From Acidobacteria bacterium Ga0077551 (GTDB lineage Bacteria; Pseudomonadota; Alphaproteobacteria; Caulobacterales; Hyphomonadaceae), in the NCBI GenBank assembly GCA_001464545.1, contig LNFC01000019.1, positions 1-64,000 of the forward strand: 64,000 bases of DNA. The letters are read 5' to 3'. The position numbers were made by a program, and so were the translations under genes. The notes under the pieces are model-generated. The model had not been told where the DNA came from. It worked only from the letters and a program-made list of their open reading frames with translations, and made no database searches. This document shows, piece after piece, positions 32,735 through 41,458 of the stretch (position 1 is its first letter; each line of letters starts with the position of its first letter).

Positions 32735-35239
32735 ATGGCAGATACGCAGGGTCCTTCGTTCCGGTTGCCGCCCGCCTTCGAGGCGTGGTTTGCGGCGCGT
32801 GGCTGGGCGCCGCGTCCGCACCAGCTGGCGCTGGCCGAGGCGTCGCTGTCGGGGGAAAGCGCCCTACTGATCGCGCCGACGGGCGGAGGCAAGACGCTTG
32901 CGGGCTTCCTGGGCACCTTAATCGAACTGTCTGAACGCGGCGCAACGAACTCCGGCATTCCGGCGCTGCATACGCTGTATGTCTCGCCCCTGAAGGCCCT
33001 CGCGGCAGATGTTCAACGCAACGTGATGACGCCGGTAACCGAGATGGGACTGCCGATCCGCATCGAGACGCGCACCGGCGACACCGCCACCCATGTTCGC
33101 CAGAAGCAGCGCAAGACCCCCCCGGACATCCTGCTGACAACGCCGGAACAGCTCGCGCTGCTGATCGCCTCCGATCACGCAGCCGCCTTCTTCGCGGACC
33201 TGCGCTGCGTGATCATCGACGAGATCCACGCGCTGACGCCGTCGAAGCGCGGAGACCTGCTGTCGCTTGGTCTGGCGACCTTGGCCGAATGGGCGCCGGC
33301 CTGCCGCTTCCTCGGCCTGTCTGCAACCGTGCGCGAGCCGGAGGAGCTGGCTCTGTGGCTGGATGTACGAGGGCGGACGGAACGTCCGCGCATCATCACC
33401 GCCTCGGGCGGCGTCAAGGCCGACGTCGACATCCTGATCTCCCGTGAGCGCATCCCCTGGTCCGGCCATTCCGGACGGTTCGCCGTCGCCGAAGTGTATG
33501 AGGCGATCAAGGCCGCGAAGATGACGCTCGTCTTCGTCAATACGCGCAGCCAGGCGGAGCTGATGTTCCAGGAGCTGTGGAACGCCAACGAGGACGGGCT
33601 GCCGATCGCGCTGCACCACGGTTCGCTCGTGCGCGAGCAGCGCCAGCGCGTCGAGGCCGCGATGGCGGCGGGGTTGCTGAAAGCAGTGGTGTGCACATCC
33701 ACGCTCGATCTCGGCATCGACTGGGGCGAAGTGGACCTCGTCATCCAGATGGGCGCGCCCAAGGGCGCCGCGCGCCTGATCCAGCGCATCGGCCGCGCCA
33801 ATCACCGGATGGACGAGGCGAGCAAGGCCATCCTTGTACCGACGAACCGGTTCGAGGTGCTCGAATGCCGCGCCGCGGAGGCCGCAGTGGAAGCAGGCGA
33901 GATCGACGGGGAAGGCGTGCGCACCGGCGCGCTCGACATTCTCGCCCAGCACATCATGGGCCGCGCCTGCGGCGAGGGCTTCCGGCTGGACGAACTGTTC
34001 GAAGAAATCCGCCGCGCCGCGCCCTATGCCTGGCTCGACTGGGAGACCTTCGAGCGGATCGTGGATTTCGTCGCGACCGGAGGCTACGCGCTGAAAACCT
34101 ATGACCGCTTCCACCGCATCGTGCGGCGCAGCGACGGCATCTGGGTCGCCCGCACGGCGCGTGACAAGCAGGCGCACCGGATGAATGTGGGCGCAATTGT
34201 CGAGGCGCCGATGCTGTCGGTAAGGCTTGCGAGTTTTGCGGAGAAGGCCGGCTTGCCGGCCAGCAGCGAGCAACGCGCCCTCCGCGCCGGCCGCAAGCTG
34301 GGCGAGATGGAGGAGTATTTCCTCAGCCTGCTCACACCCGGGGACACGTTCCTGTTCGGCGGCGAGGTCCTGCGGCTGGTGGCGATCGACGGGATGGACG
34401 CGCTGGTGATGCGCGCCCAATCGGACTCGCCCGCCATTCCCACCTACAATGGCGGCAAGTTTCCGCTAACCACCTTCCTGGCAGACCGTGTGCGGAAGAT
34501 GATCCACGATCCCGCGCAGTGGACCGGCCTGCCGGACCCCGTGCGCGAATGGTTCGAGATCCAGCGGCTGCGCTCCGCCATTCCGCCGCCGGACCATCTG
34601 CTGGTCGAAACCTTCCCGCGCGGCGGGCGCCACTATCTCGTCTGCTACCCCTTCGAAGGGCGTCTCGCGCACCAGACGCTCGGCATGCTGGTGACGCGGC
34701 GGCTGGAGCGGACGGGCGCCAAGCCCGCTGGCTTCGTCGCCAGCGAATACGCGATGGCGGTCTGGGGTATGGAAGACATGCGCGGCCTGGACATGGACGC
34801 GGTGTTCCATCCGGACATGCTCGGCGATGACCTGGAAGAATGGCTCTCCGAAAGCGCGCTGATGAAGCGCACCTTTGCGCACTGTGCCATCATTTCGGGC
34901 CTGATCCACCGTAACCTTCCGGGTACGGAGAAGAACTCGCGGCAGGTCACCTTCTCGACCGACCTCATCTACGACGTGCTGCGCAGCCATGAGCCGGACC
35001 ATATCCTGCTGCAGGCCGCCCGTCAGGACGCCGCCACCGGCCTGCTCGACGTGCGCCGCCTGTCTGACATGCTGGCCCGCATCGAAGGCCGCATCGTGCA
35101 CAAGCCACTGCAGCGCATCAGCCCGTTCGCCGTGCCCGTCATGCTGGAAGTCGGCCGCGAACCGGTGTTCGGGGCCTCAGCCCTGGAAGCCGTGCTGCGC
35201 GAAGCGGAAGAAGACCTCGTCCGCGACGCGATGGGCTAG
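32735..35239 (+). CDS. ligase-associated DEXH box helicase (Lhr-like)
   Basis: 834 residues. Walker A APTGGGKT (about 49-56), DEIH box in IIDEIHAL (about 160), SATV motif III (about 195) and QRIGRANHRM motif VI (about 350). A long C-terminal winged-helix/DUF region follows, with FPRGGRHYLVCYPFEGR and MEDMRGLDMD. This is the Lhr-Core type helicase that in many bacteria sits with a DNA ligase, an exonuclease and the PdeM phosphoesterase in a DNA-damage-response set. pdeM is here too (36071), but the ligase and exonuclease are not in the window. Confidence 0.92.
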   Translation: MADTQGPSFRLPPAFEAWFAARGWAPRPHQLALAEASLSGESALLIAPTGGGKTLAGFLGTLIELSERGATNSGIPALHTLYVSPLKALAADVQRNVMTPVTEMGLPIRIETRTGDTATHVRQKQRKTPPDILLTTPEQLALLIASDHAAAFFADLRCVIIDEIHALTPSKRGDLLSLGLATLAEWAPACRFLGLSATVREPEELALWLDVRGRTERPRIITASGGVKADVDILISRERIPWSGHSGRFAVAEVYEAIKAAKMTLVFVNTRSQAELMFQELWNANEDGLPIALHHGSLVREQRQRVEAAMAAGLLKAVVCTSTLDLGIDWGEVDLVIQMGAPKGAARLIQRIGRANHRMDEASKAILVPTNRFEVLECRAAEAAVEAGEIDGEGVRTGALDILAQHIMGRACGEGFRLDELFEEIRRAAPYAWLDWETFERIVDFVATGGYALKTYDRFHRIVRRSDGIWVARTARDKQAHRMNVGAIVEAPMLSVRLASFAEKAGLPASSEQRALRAGRKLGEMEEYFLSLLTPGDTFLFGGEVLRLVAIDGMDALVMRAQSDSPAIPTYNGGKFPLTTFLADRVRKMIHDPAQWTGLPDPVREWFEIQRLRSAIPPPDHLLVETFPRGGRHYLVCYPFEGRLAHQTLGMLVTRRLERTGAKPAGFVASEYAMAVWGMEDMRGLDMDAVFHPDMLGDDLEEWLSESALMKRTFAHCAIISGLIHRNLPGTEKNSRQVTFSTDLIYDVLRSHEPDHILLQAARQDAATGLLDVRRLSDMLARIEGRIVHKPLQRISPFAVPVMLEVGREPVFGASALEAVLREAEEDLVRDAMG

Positions 35240-35950
35240 CTACGAGGGATCAAAGAAGTGCAGCGCCAGTTCGTCCGCGGACGGTTTGGCCGCCCGCATC
35301 TCGGGGCTGTCGGAGCGGAAGTAGGCGTCCGGATCGCCCGAGACGGGCGCGGCCGCTTCGCTGGATACGCCCTCCGGCAGGGCCAGCACCATGGCAAACT
35401 CGCACGTGTCGCCGGGCTTGGCCGCCAGTGCGCCGCCCAGCCAGTTGGTAACTTCGCCTGCACTGTGATGCTGGAAGCCCGACATCTCGAAAGGGCCGCC
35501 ATTCGCCGCTTCGACATCGGCCAGGCTGGCGCCCGCGAAAAGGCCGCCGGGGCCGATCCATTGGCTCTCAGCGCCGCCGGCGCGGACATAGCGTGGCCCG
35601 CCGCCGGTCTTGTCCAACCAGAACATTTCCACCCGGGTTGCGGGTTCATTGGGGAACAGGACCAGGGCCATCTCCGAGCTGTCGACCCAGGCGAGCTCTT
35701 CCTCCACAAGGTTTTCTGCGCCGAAGGTCTCTGCCAGCGACTCCCGCGTGGCATCCTGCCGGATGAAACCGTCCGGGCCGCAAATCATTTTGGGCAGCAG
35801 CGAGACGGTTTCCGTCACCGGTTCTTCCTCAGCCGCCACCACCGGTTCAGCCTCCGGCGCGGCGGCGGCCGGCGCAGCGTCCTGGCAGGCGGCCAGCGTC
35901 AGCGCGCTGATTGAGGCGAGCATCACGATGCGAAATCTGGGTTGTGCCAC
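35240..35950 (-). CDS. hypothetical lipoprotein
   Basis: 236 residues from a GTG at 35950, chosen because GGAGGA lies 7 nt upstream and the product then has a lipoprotein signal (lipobox TLAAC, C22). An acidic Ala/Pro/Glu linker follows, then a domain with a cysteine pair (MICGPDG, DTCEFAM) and several W/F strand motifs (SEMALVLFPNEP, RVEMFWLDKTGGG). No family recognised. It is inserted in opposite orientation between the helicase and pdeM, its stop abutting the helicase stop. Confidence 0.65.
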   Translation of the reverse strand: MAQPRFRIVMLASISALTLAACQDAAPAAAAPEAEPVVAAEEEPVTETVSLLPKMICGPDGFIRQDATRESLAETFGAENLVEEELAWVDSSEMALVLFPNEPATRVEMFWLDKTGGGPRYVRAGGAESQWIGPGGLFAGASLADVEAANGGPFEMSGFQHHSAGEVTNWLGGALAAKPGDTCEFAMVLALPEGVSSEAAAPVSGDPDAYFRSDSPEMRAAKPSADELALHFFDPS

Positions 35951-36070
35951 GATCTGGTCCTCCGGGTGTCTTCGGTTGAAGCAGCAATAGAGCCGAGCGC
36001 TGCAGTCCTGTCCACCTTGGCCGCATTGCGGCGTTGACCCCGGCCCCGCATCGGGCCAGTTCTGTGCGCG

Positions 36071-36799
36071 ATGACCGCCGCCGCGACCCAGTCCGCACAG
36101 ACCCTGCTCCACCTTGCAGGGGAGATGCTCTCGCCTTTGCCCGAGGGCGCGCTCTGGTGGGACCAGCAGCGCTTGCTCGTCGTCTCCGACCTGCATTTGG
36201 AAAAGGGCTCGAACTACGCCGCCGCCGGCCAGATGCTGCCCCCCTATGACACGTCCGCCACGCTGGCGCGGGTCGAGAAACTCTGCGCGGCCTTGAAGCC
36301 CGAGACGGTGATCTCGCTGGGCGACAGCTTCCATGACCGCCGCTCCGAATCGCGCCTGCCGGCGGCCTATGCCGACCGTATCCGGGCGCTGACCGGCGCA
36401 CATGACTGGGTCTGGGTCGAGGGCAACCACGATCCCGATCCCCCCGCCCATCTCGGCGGACGCGCCGCCAAGGTGCTGCACCTCGGCCCGCTGGTCTTCC
36501 GGCATGAGCCGACCGGCGAGGCAGGCGAGGTGGCAGGCCACCTTCACCCGGTCGCCAAGGTCGCCGGTCGCGGGCGTTCGGTGCGCCGGCGCTGCTTTGC
36601 GTCCGATGGCGCGCGGCTCGTGATGCCGGCCATGGGCGCCTTCGCGGGCGGGCTGAACGTGCTGCACGACGCGTTCCGGCCGGTCTTCCCCGAAGGCTGC
36701 ATGGCCTTCGCCATCGGCGAGGCGCGTGTCTACGGCGTCTCGCACCGCCACCTCCTGCCGGATGGCGGGGCAGGCGGCAGCGGAAAGTGGCGGCTCTAA
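36071..36799 (+). CDS. pdeM: ligase-associated DNA damage response endonuclease PdeM
   Basis: 242 residues of the calcineurin-like metallophosphoesterase fold. The metal ligands are all present: SDLHLEKG (about 45), GDSFHD (about 84), GNHDPD (about 120) and the paired GHLHP (about 158). FRHEPTGEAGEVAGHLHP is characteristic of PdeM, a nuclease/phosphodiesterase of the ligase-associated repair set. The partner helicase lies about 830 bp upstream on the same strand. Cytoplasmic; two-metal catalysis. Confidence 0.9.
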   Translation: MTAAATQSAQTLLHLAGEMLSPLPEGALWWDQQRLLVVSDLHLEKGSNYAAAGQMLPPYDTSATLARVEKLCAALKPETVISLGDSFHDRRSESRLPAAYADRIRALTGAHDWVWVEGNHDPDPPAHLGGRAAKVLHLGPLVFRHEPTGEAGEVAGHLHPVAKVAGRGRSVRRRCFASDGARLVMPAMGAFAGGLNVLHDAFRPVFPEGCMAFAIGEARVYGVSHRHLLPDGGAGGSGKWRL

Positions 36800-36898
36800 C
36801 GCCTGCGAGCCCGTGCCACATCGTGCCGCGCGGGCTGATCTGCTAGCGTATGGATCGAGGTAAGGACGCCGGCCCAATGCCCCCGCCCGCCAGCGCCC

Positions 36899-38161
36899 GT
36901 GACACCGAAACTCCTGACGACCCTCAAATCCTACAGCTGGCCGCTGTTTGCGGCGGACGTCTTTGCCGGCGTGACCGTCGCGATGGTCGCCCTGCCGCTG
37001 AGCCTCGCCATCGCGATTGCCTCCGGCGCCGAGCCCGCGGCAGGCCTCGTCACCGCCATCGTCGCGGGCTTCCTGATCTCGCTGCTCGGCGGCAGCCGCG
37101 TGCAGATCGGCGGGCCGACCGGTGCCTTCATCGTCGTCGTCTACGGCGTCATCGCGCATCACGGCTTTGACGGGCTGGTCCTCGCCACGCTGATGGCGGG
37201 CGTGATCCTGCTGATCGCGGGCGCGCTGCGGGCCGGCAACCTGATCCAGTTCATTCCTGAAGCGGTCGTCAACGGCTTCACCATCGGAATCGCCATCATC
37301 ATCGCGACCAGCCAGCTGAAGGACCTGTTTGGCCTCGAGATCGCGAACCTACCGGCCGATTTCCTGCACAAGCTGCCCGCGCTGTGGGCCGGGCGGGAGA
37401 CGCTAAACCTCTCCGCGCTGGGCATCGGCCTCGTCACGCTTGCCCTGATCGTCCTCTTCCGCCGCCTCGCGCCGAAATGGCCGGGCCTGATCGTGGCGGT
37501 CGGGCTGACCTCGGCCGCGGCCGCGCTCTTCGTCTTGCCGGTCGAGACCATCACCAGCCGCTTCGGCGCCTTGCCGGACCATCTGCCGATGCCCACCCTG
37601 CCGGACATCTCGCTTGCCCGCCTGCAGGAACTGCTGCCCTCTGCCCTGATCATCGCCTTCCTCGCGGGGGTCGAGTCGCTGCTCTCTGCGATGGTGGCCG
37701 ACCGGATGATCGAGGGCAAACATCGTCCGAATGCGGAACTGATTGCGCAAGGCGCCGCCAATATCGGCTCCAGCCTGTTCGGCGGCCTGCCCGCCACCGG
37801 CGCCATCGCGCGCACGGCCACGAATGTGAAAGCCGGCGGCAAGACGCCGGTTGCCGGGCTTGTCCACGCGCTCGCCATCCTGCTGATGATGCTGCTCGCG
37901 GGCCCCCTCGTCGGCGCACTCGCCCTGCCGGCGCTGGCGGGCCTCCTGATCCTCACCGCCTGGAACATGAGCGAGCCGCACAAGTGGCGCGAGCACGCGA
38001 AGCTGCCCGTGGAAGACCGGTTGCTGCTGGTCCTCACACTCGTGCTGACGGTGGTGGCAGACCTCGCCGTGGCGATCGGCGTCGGCGTCGCGCTCGGCCC
38101 CGCCCTGCGCCTCCGGCGGCGGGCCACAAAGCCGTCGGACTGGACGCCGCCGGAGCGTTGA
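36899..38161 (+). CDS. SulP-family anion transporter lacking a STAS domain
   Basis: 420 residues with about 12 spans. SulP motifs: the N-terminal LAIAIASGAEPAAGL (about 35), GGPTGAFIVVVYGVIA (about 70), and LFGGLPATGAIARTATN (about 296-312), the signature closest to the substrate site. AWNMSE (about 358) completes the core. The usual C-terminal STAS domain is missing: the protein ends soon after the last helix. A GTG at 36899 gives a normal N-terminus. Likely a sulfate or bicarbonate:H+/Na+ transporter. Its last codons carry the -35 element of the next gene. Confidence 0.85.
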   Translation: MTPKLLTTLKSYSWPLFAADVFAGVTVAMVALPLSLAIAIASGAEPAAGLVTAIVAGFLISLLGGSRVQIGGPTGAFIVVVYGVIAHHGFDGLVLATLMAGVILLIAGALRAGNLIQFIPEAVVNGFTIGIAIIIATSQLKDLFGLEIANLPADFLHKLPALWAGRETLNLSALGIGLVTLALIVLFRRLAPKWPGLIVAVGLTSAAAALFVLPVETITSRFGALPDHLPMPTLPDISLARLQELLPSALIIAFLAGVESLLSAMVADRMIEGKHRPNAELIAQGAANIGSSLFGGLPATGAIARTATNVKAGGKTPVAGLVHALAILLMMLLAGPLVGALALPALAGLLILTAWNMSEPHKWREHAKLPVEDRLLLVLTLVLTVVADLAVAIGVGVALGPALRLRRRATKPSDWTPPER

Positions 38162-38191
38162 CGATAGGGGAATATTCCTAGTATAGGAATA
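38158..38191 (+). promoter_or_regulatory. promoter with 19-bp palindromic operator before the S24 regulator
   Basis: TTGACG at 38158-38163 and TATAGG at 38182-38187 form a -35/-10 pair with an 18-bp spacer. A 19-bp inverted repeat, TATTCCTA-N3-TATAGGAATA type (38173-38191, eight of nine arm pairs matched), covers the spacer and -10. This is the layout of a self-repressed HTH gene. The -35 overlaps the SulP stop codon. Confidence 0.7.
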
Positions 38192-38217
38192 CTTCCATAT
38201 TTCTCGCGGGGCTGCCC

Positions 38218-38835
38218 ATGCAGCACAAGGATATCTGGCGCGGGCTCGACCAGCTCGCCGCGCATCATGGCCTCTCCGCCTCCGGGCTGGCGAAACGGGC
38301 GGGGCTAGACCCCACCAGCTTTAATCCGTCCAAGCGGGAAGGCGCCGACGGACGCCCCCGCTGGCCGACGACCGAAAGCCTCGCCCGCGTGCTCGATGCG
38401 GTCGGCGCCGGCTTTGACGATTTCGCCGCGCTGGTGGAAGGCCGCCGCGGCGGCTCGACGCCGCTGATCGGCTTTGCGCAGGCGGGGCAGGACGGCTTCT
38501 TCGACGATGCCGGCTTTCCCGCCGGCGCCGGCTGGGACGATGTGCGCTTCCCCGGCCTCGGCACCGAGACGGTCTACGCCCTGCAGGTCAGCGGCGACTC
38601 GATGGAGCCCGCCTACCGCGCCGGTGACCGCATCATCGTCGCGCCCGGCGCCGAAGTGAAGCCCGGTGACCGCGTCGTCGCAAAGACCGCGCAGGGCGAA
38701 GTGATGGCGAAAGTCCTCGCCCGGAAGAATACCCGCATCATCGAGCTTGCCTCGCTGAACCCGGACTATCCGTCCCGCGAATTCAAGCCTTCCGAAATCG
38801 CCTGGATCGCGCGTATTCTCTGGGCCAGTCAGTAA
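38218..38835 (+). CDS. XRE-type repressor with S24 (LexA-like) peptidase domain
   Basis: 205 residues. The N-terminal helix-turn-helix (about 8-60; SASGLAKRAGLDPTSFN) is joined to an S24 domain. The self-cleavage serine is in VSGDSMEPAYRAGD (about 126) and the general-base lysine in VMAKVLAR (about 164), so the dyad is intact. An AG pair (QAG near 85) precedes the domain, where LexA-type proteins are cut. It probably represses itself through the palindrome upstream and is relieved by self-cleavage or a ligand. The next gene, an aromatic-amino-acid decarboxylase, follows 20 bp later. Confidence 0.88.
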   Translation: MQHKDIWRGLDQLAAHHGLSASGLAKRAGLDPTSFNPSKREGADGRPRWPTTESLARVLDAVGAGFDDFAALVEGRRGGSTPLIGFAQAGQDGFFDDAGFPAGAGWDDVRFPGLGTETVYALQVSGDSMEPAYRAGDRIIVAPGAEVKPGDRVVAKTAQGEVMAKVLARKNTRIIELASLNPDYPSREFKPSEIAWIARILWASQ

Positions 38836-38855
38836 TCCTCCCGAAAGACACTCCG

Positions 38856-40284
38856 ATGGCAGACGATCCGGACGCCGGGCTCGACCCGCAGGACTGGCCC
38901 GCGTTCCGTGATACCGCGCATGCGCTGCTCGACGCCGCAATGGACAAGATGCAGGCCGCCCGGGAGGGCAGGGTATGGACGCCCTTTCCGCCCGGCATCA
39001 AGGCGGCGTTTGACCAGCCGCTGCCGGAGGCTGGCCAGGACGAGGAGGCGCTCGCTGCCCAACTCGCCTCACTCCTGCCCTACGGCGCCGGCAACACCCA
39101 TCCGCGCTTCTTCGGCTGGGTGCACGGCTCCGGCACGCCGCAGAACCTGCTCGCCGAAATCACCGCCTCCGCCATCAACGCCAATGCCGGTGGTCGTGAC
39201 CACGGCGCGATTTATGTCGAGCGGCAGGTGATCCGCTGGTGCCGCGAACTCTTCGGATTTCCCGAAACCGCCAGCGGCCTCATCGTCTCCGGCACTTCGC
39301 TCGCCACCGTCATCGCCCTGAAGGTCGCCCGCGACATGCGCCTTGAGTTTGCCAGCCGCAAGGGCGGCCTCGCAAACGCGCGCCTGGTCGGCTACGCCTC
39401 TGCCGAGGCCCATGCGTGCAATGCCCGCGCCTTCGACATTCTCGGCCTTGGCTCGGACGCGCTGCGCCGCATTCCCGTCAACGACCGGTTCGAGATGGAC
39501 ACCGCCGCCCTGCGCGCTGCGATCGCGGCTGACCGCGCGGTGGGCCTGCAGCCCTTCGTCCTCATCGGCACGGCGGGCACGGTGAATACCGGCGCGACTG
39601 ATCCGCTCACGGAGCTTACCGGCATCGCCGCGACCGAGAACCTCTGGTTCCATGTCGACGGCGCCTTCGGCGCACTCGGTACGCTCGTGCCAGGCCTCGC
39701 CGCCCGCTTCGCTGCCATCGCACGCGCCGATTCCCTCGCCTTCGATTTCCACAAATGGTTGCACGTGAACTACGATGCAGGCTGCGTGCTGGTGCGCGAC
39801 GAGGCGCACCACCGCCACGCGCGGCCTTGCCGGCGGCAATCCCTGGCCGGTGGAATACGGGCCCGAACTTTCGCGTGGCTTCCGGGCCCTGAAGGTCTGG
39901 TCCCAGATCGCCGGTTTCGGCACGCAGCGCCTCGGCGCGGCGATCGCGAAGAATTGTCAGCAGGCGGCGTATCTGGCGGAGAAGGTGGCGGCCGACCCCC
40001 GCTTCGAACTGATGGCGCCCGTCGCTCTCAACATCTGCTGCTTCCGCTATGCCGGGGCAGGGCTCGACGGCGCGGCGCTCGACGCATTGAACGAAGAGAT
40101 CGTCATCCGTCTTCAGGAGCTCGGTATAGCGGCACCGTCCACCACCCGCCTGAAGGGGGCAACGGTCATCCGCGTCAATCTCACGAATCACCGGACGCAG
40201 ACCTCGGACCTTGATCTCCTCCTCGCCGAGATTGCCGGGCTGGGGGAAAGCACAGAAACCCGCCTGGCAGCAGCACAGGCTTAG
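38856..40284 (+). pseudogene. group II PLP decarboxylase with internal deletion and frameshift
   Basis: Frame 1 (38856 on) gives an aromatic-L-amino-acid decarboxylase-type enzyme up to GCVLVRDEAHHRHA: THPRFFGWVHGSG, VSGTSLATVIAL and the PLP lysine in DFHKWLHVNYDAG (about 305). From about 39812 the conserved sequence continues in another frame as GLAGGNPWPVEYGPELSRGF and ends at 40284. Family alignments expect about 14-16 residues between these blocks, so about 44-47 nt (2 mod 3) are missing. Both halves are otherwise intact, so the loss is recent or artefactual. It lies 20 bp after the S24 repressor gene, possibly in one operon. Confidence 0.75.
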
Positions 40285-40347
40285 CGCCAGCAATTACAAT
40301 TCAAGCGGACGCTTGCGGCGCGAGTCCGGGCCGTGCCACAAGTGTCC

Positions 40348-41250
40348 ATGGATTGGGGAAAGCTCAGATCGTTTCACGCCGCCGCCGAAGCCGGCAGCCT
40401 GACGCTCGCCGGCGAGCGCCTTGGCATTTCGCAATCAGCGGTCTCCCGCCAGATCGCGGCGCTGGAGGAACAGCTGGGCGTGTCGCTGTTCCAGCGGCAT
40501 GCGCGCGGCCTGGTGCTGACCGACAGCGGCCACACGTTGTTTCGCTCCACCTCAGACATGGCCTCGGCGGCCATGTCGGCCAACGCGGCCCTCAAGGACC
40601 AGCAGGAAACCCCGCAGGGCGAGCTTATCGTCTCGGCCCCCGTGGCCTTCGGCTCGGTCTGGCTGGTGCCCCGCCTCGGCGGCTTCGTGCGCCGCCACCC
40701 GGACCTGCACCTCGACCTGCGCCTCGATGACCAGCGCGAGTATGACCTGCTGAAGCTGGAGGCCGAATGCGCCATCCGGCTATGGGCCGCCGACAAGGCG
40801 GATCTGATCCAGCGCAAGCTCGGCACGGTCGCCACAAATCTCTATGCCGCGCCGGAATACCTGAAGATCCACGGCGTGCCCCGCACCCCGCTGGACCTCG
40901 ATAATCACCGGATCATCGCCTACGGGGACGATTCCTCGCCCTTGCAGGAGATGAGCTTCGCTTGCCGGGTAGGGCGCGATGACGCACCTCCCCGTCCGGC
41001 CACCCTCAAGGTGAACAACGTGTTTGCGATGATGCGGGCGGTGGATGCAGGGCTCGGCATCGCCGATGTGCCCGATTACATGGCCAGCGCGCTGCCCCGC
41101 CTGGTGCGCATCCTGCCCGAGATCACAGGCCCCACTTTCGACCTTTATTTCATATATCCCAGTGACTTGCGCCGTTCCAAACGGGTCGCCGCATTCCGGG
41201 ATTTCCTGACCACGGAAACCGAACCGCTGCGCAAGATGTCCATGCGTTAA
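40348..41250 (+). CDS. LysR-family transcriptional regulator
   Basis: 300 residues from the ATG at 40348 (MDWGKLRSF); a GTG at 40333 would add five. The N-terminal winged HTH is typical (AAEAGSLTLAGERLGISQSA then VSRQIAALEEQLG). The C-terminal inducer domain has VSAPVAFGSVWLVPRL and a DVPDYMA segment. The end HPR-like loop is short. Regulates an unknown target, perhaps the adjacent decarboxylase or the symporter. No strong ribosome site is visible. Confidence 0.88.
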   Translation: MDWGKLRSFHAAAEAGSLTLAGERLGISQSAVSRQIAALEEQLGVSLFQRHARGLVLTDSGHTLFRSTSDMASAAMSANAALKDQQETPQGELIVSAPVAFGSVWLVPRLGGFVRRHPDLHLDLRLDDQREYDLLKLEAECAIRLWAADKADLIQRKLGTVATNLYAAPEYLKIHGVPRTPLDLDNHRIIAYGDDSSPLQEMSFACRVGRDDAPPRPATLKVNNVFAMMRAVDAGLGIADVPDYMASALPRLVRILPEITGPTFDLYFIYPSDLRRSKRVAAFRDFLTTETEPLRKMSMR

Positions 41251-41309
41251 TGATCGTGGATTTTGCGTAATGCATGCGGATTTGCATGCGTGATCTGCTC
41301 TCGCGCATG

Positions 41310-41337
41310 TTGCAATGCAGCGTAACCCTCTTATGTA
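41310..41337 (+). promoter_or_regulatory. sigma70-type promoter for a candidate small RNA
   Basis: TTGCAA at 41310-41315 and TATGTA at 41332-41337, spaced by 16 bp. They would start a transcript near 41343-41345, just before a structured stretch that ends in a strong terminator. Confidence 0.5.
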
Positions 41338-41343
41338 GGGCCT

Positions 41344-41458
41344 ATGCGATGGGTCCTGCGCATATCCCGATCATTCCTTCGATTGGGCGTTTCCTCCCCC
41401 TAACAGGACCCCACTTTAGCCCGGCGCGTCGTAAGATGCAGCCGGGCTTTCTTTTTTT
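41344..41458 (+). ncRNA. candidate small regulatory RNA with anti-SD loop
   Basis: About 115 nt between LysR and the convergent symporter. GGGTCCT (41351-41357) pairs with AGGACCC (41405-41411), enclosing a hairpin CCCGATC/GATTGGG (41366-41372 with 41381-41387, one G-U pair). Beside the hairpin is an unpaired CCTCCCCC (41393-41400), complementary to ribosome binding sites. A rho-independent terminator follows at 41418-41458 and a promoter precedes at 41310-41337. No coding frame is evident. Alphaproteobacterial trans-acting sRNAs commonly display such C-rich loops. Not a family I recognise. Confidence 0.6.
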
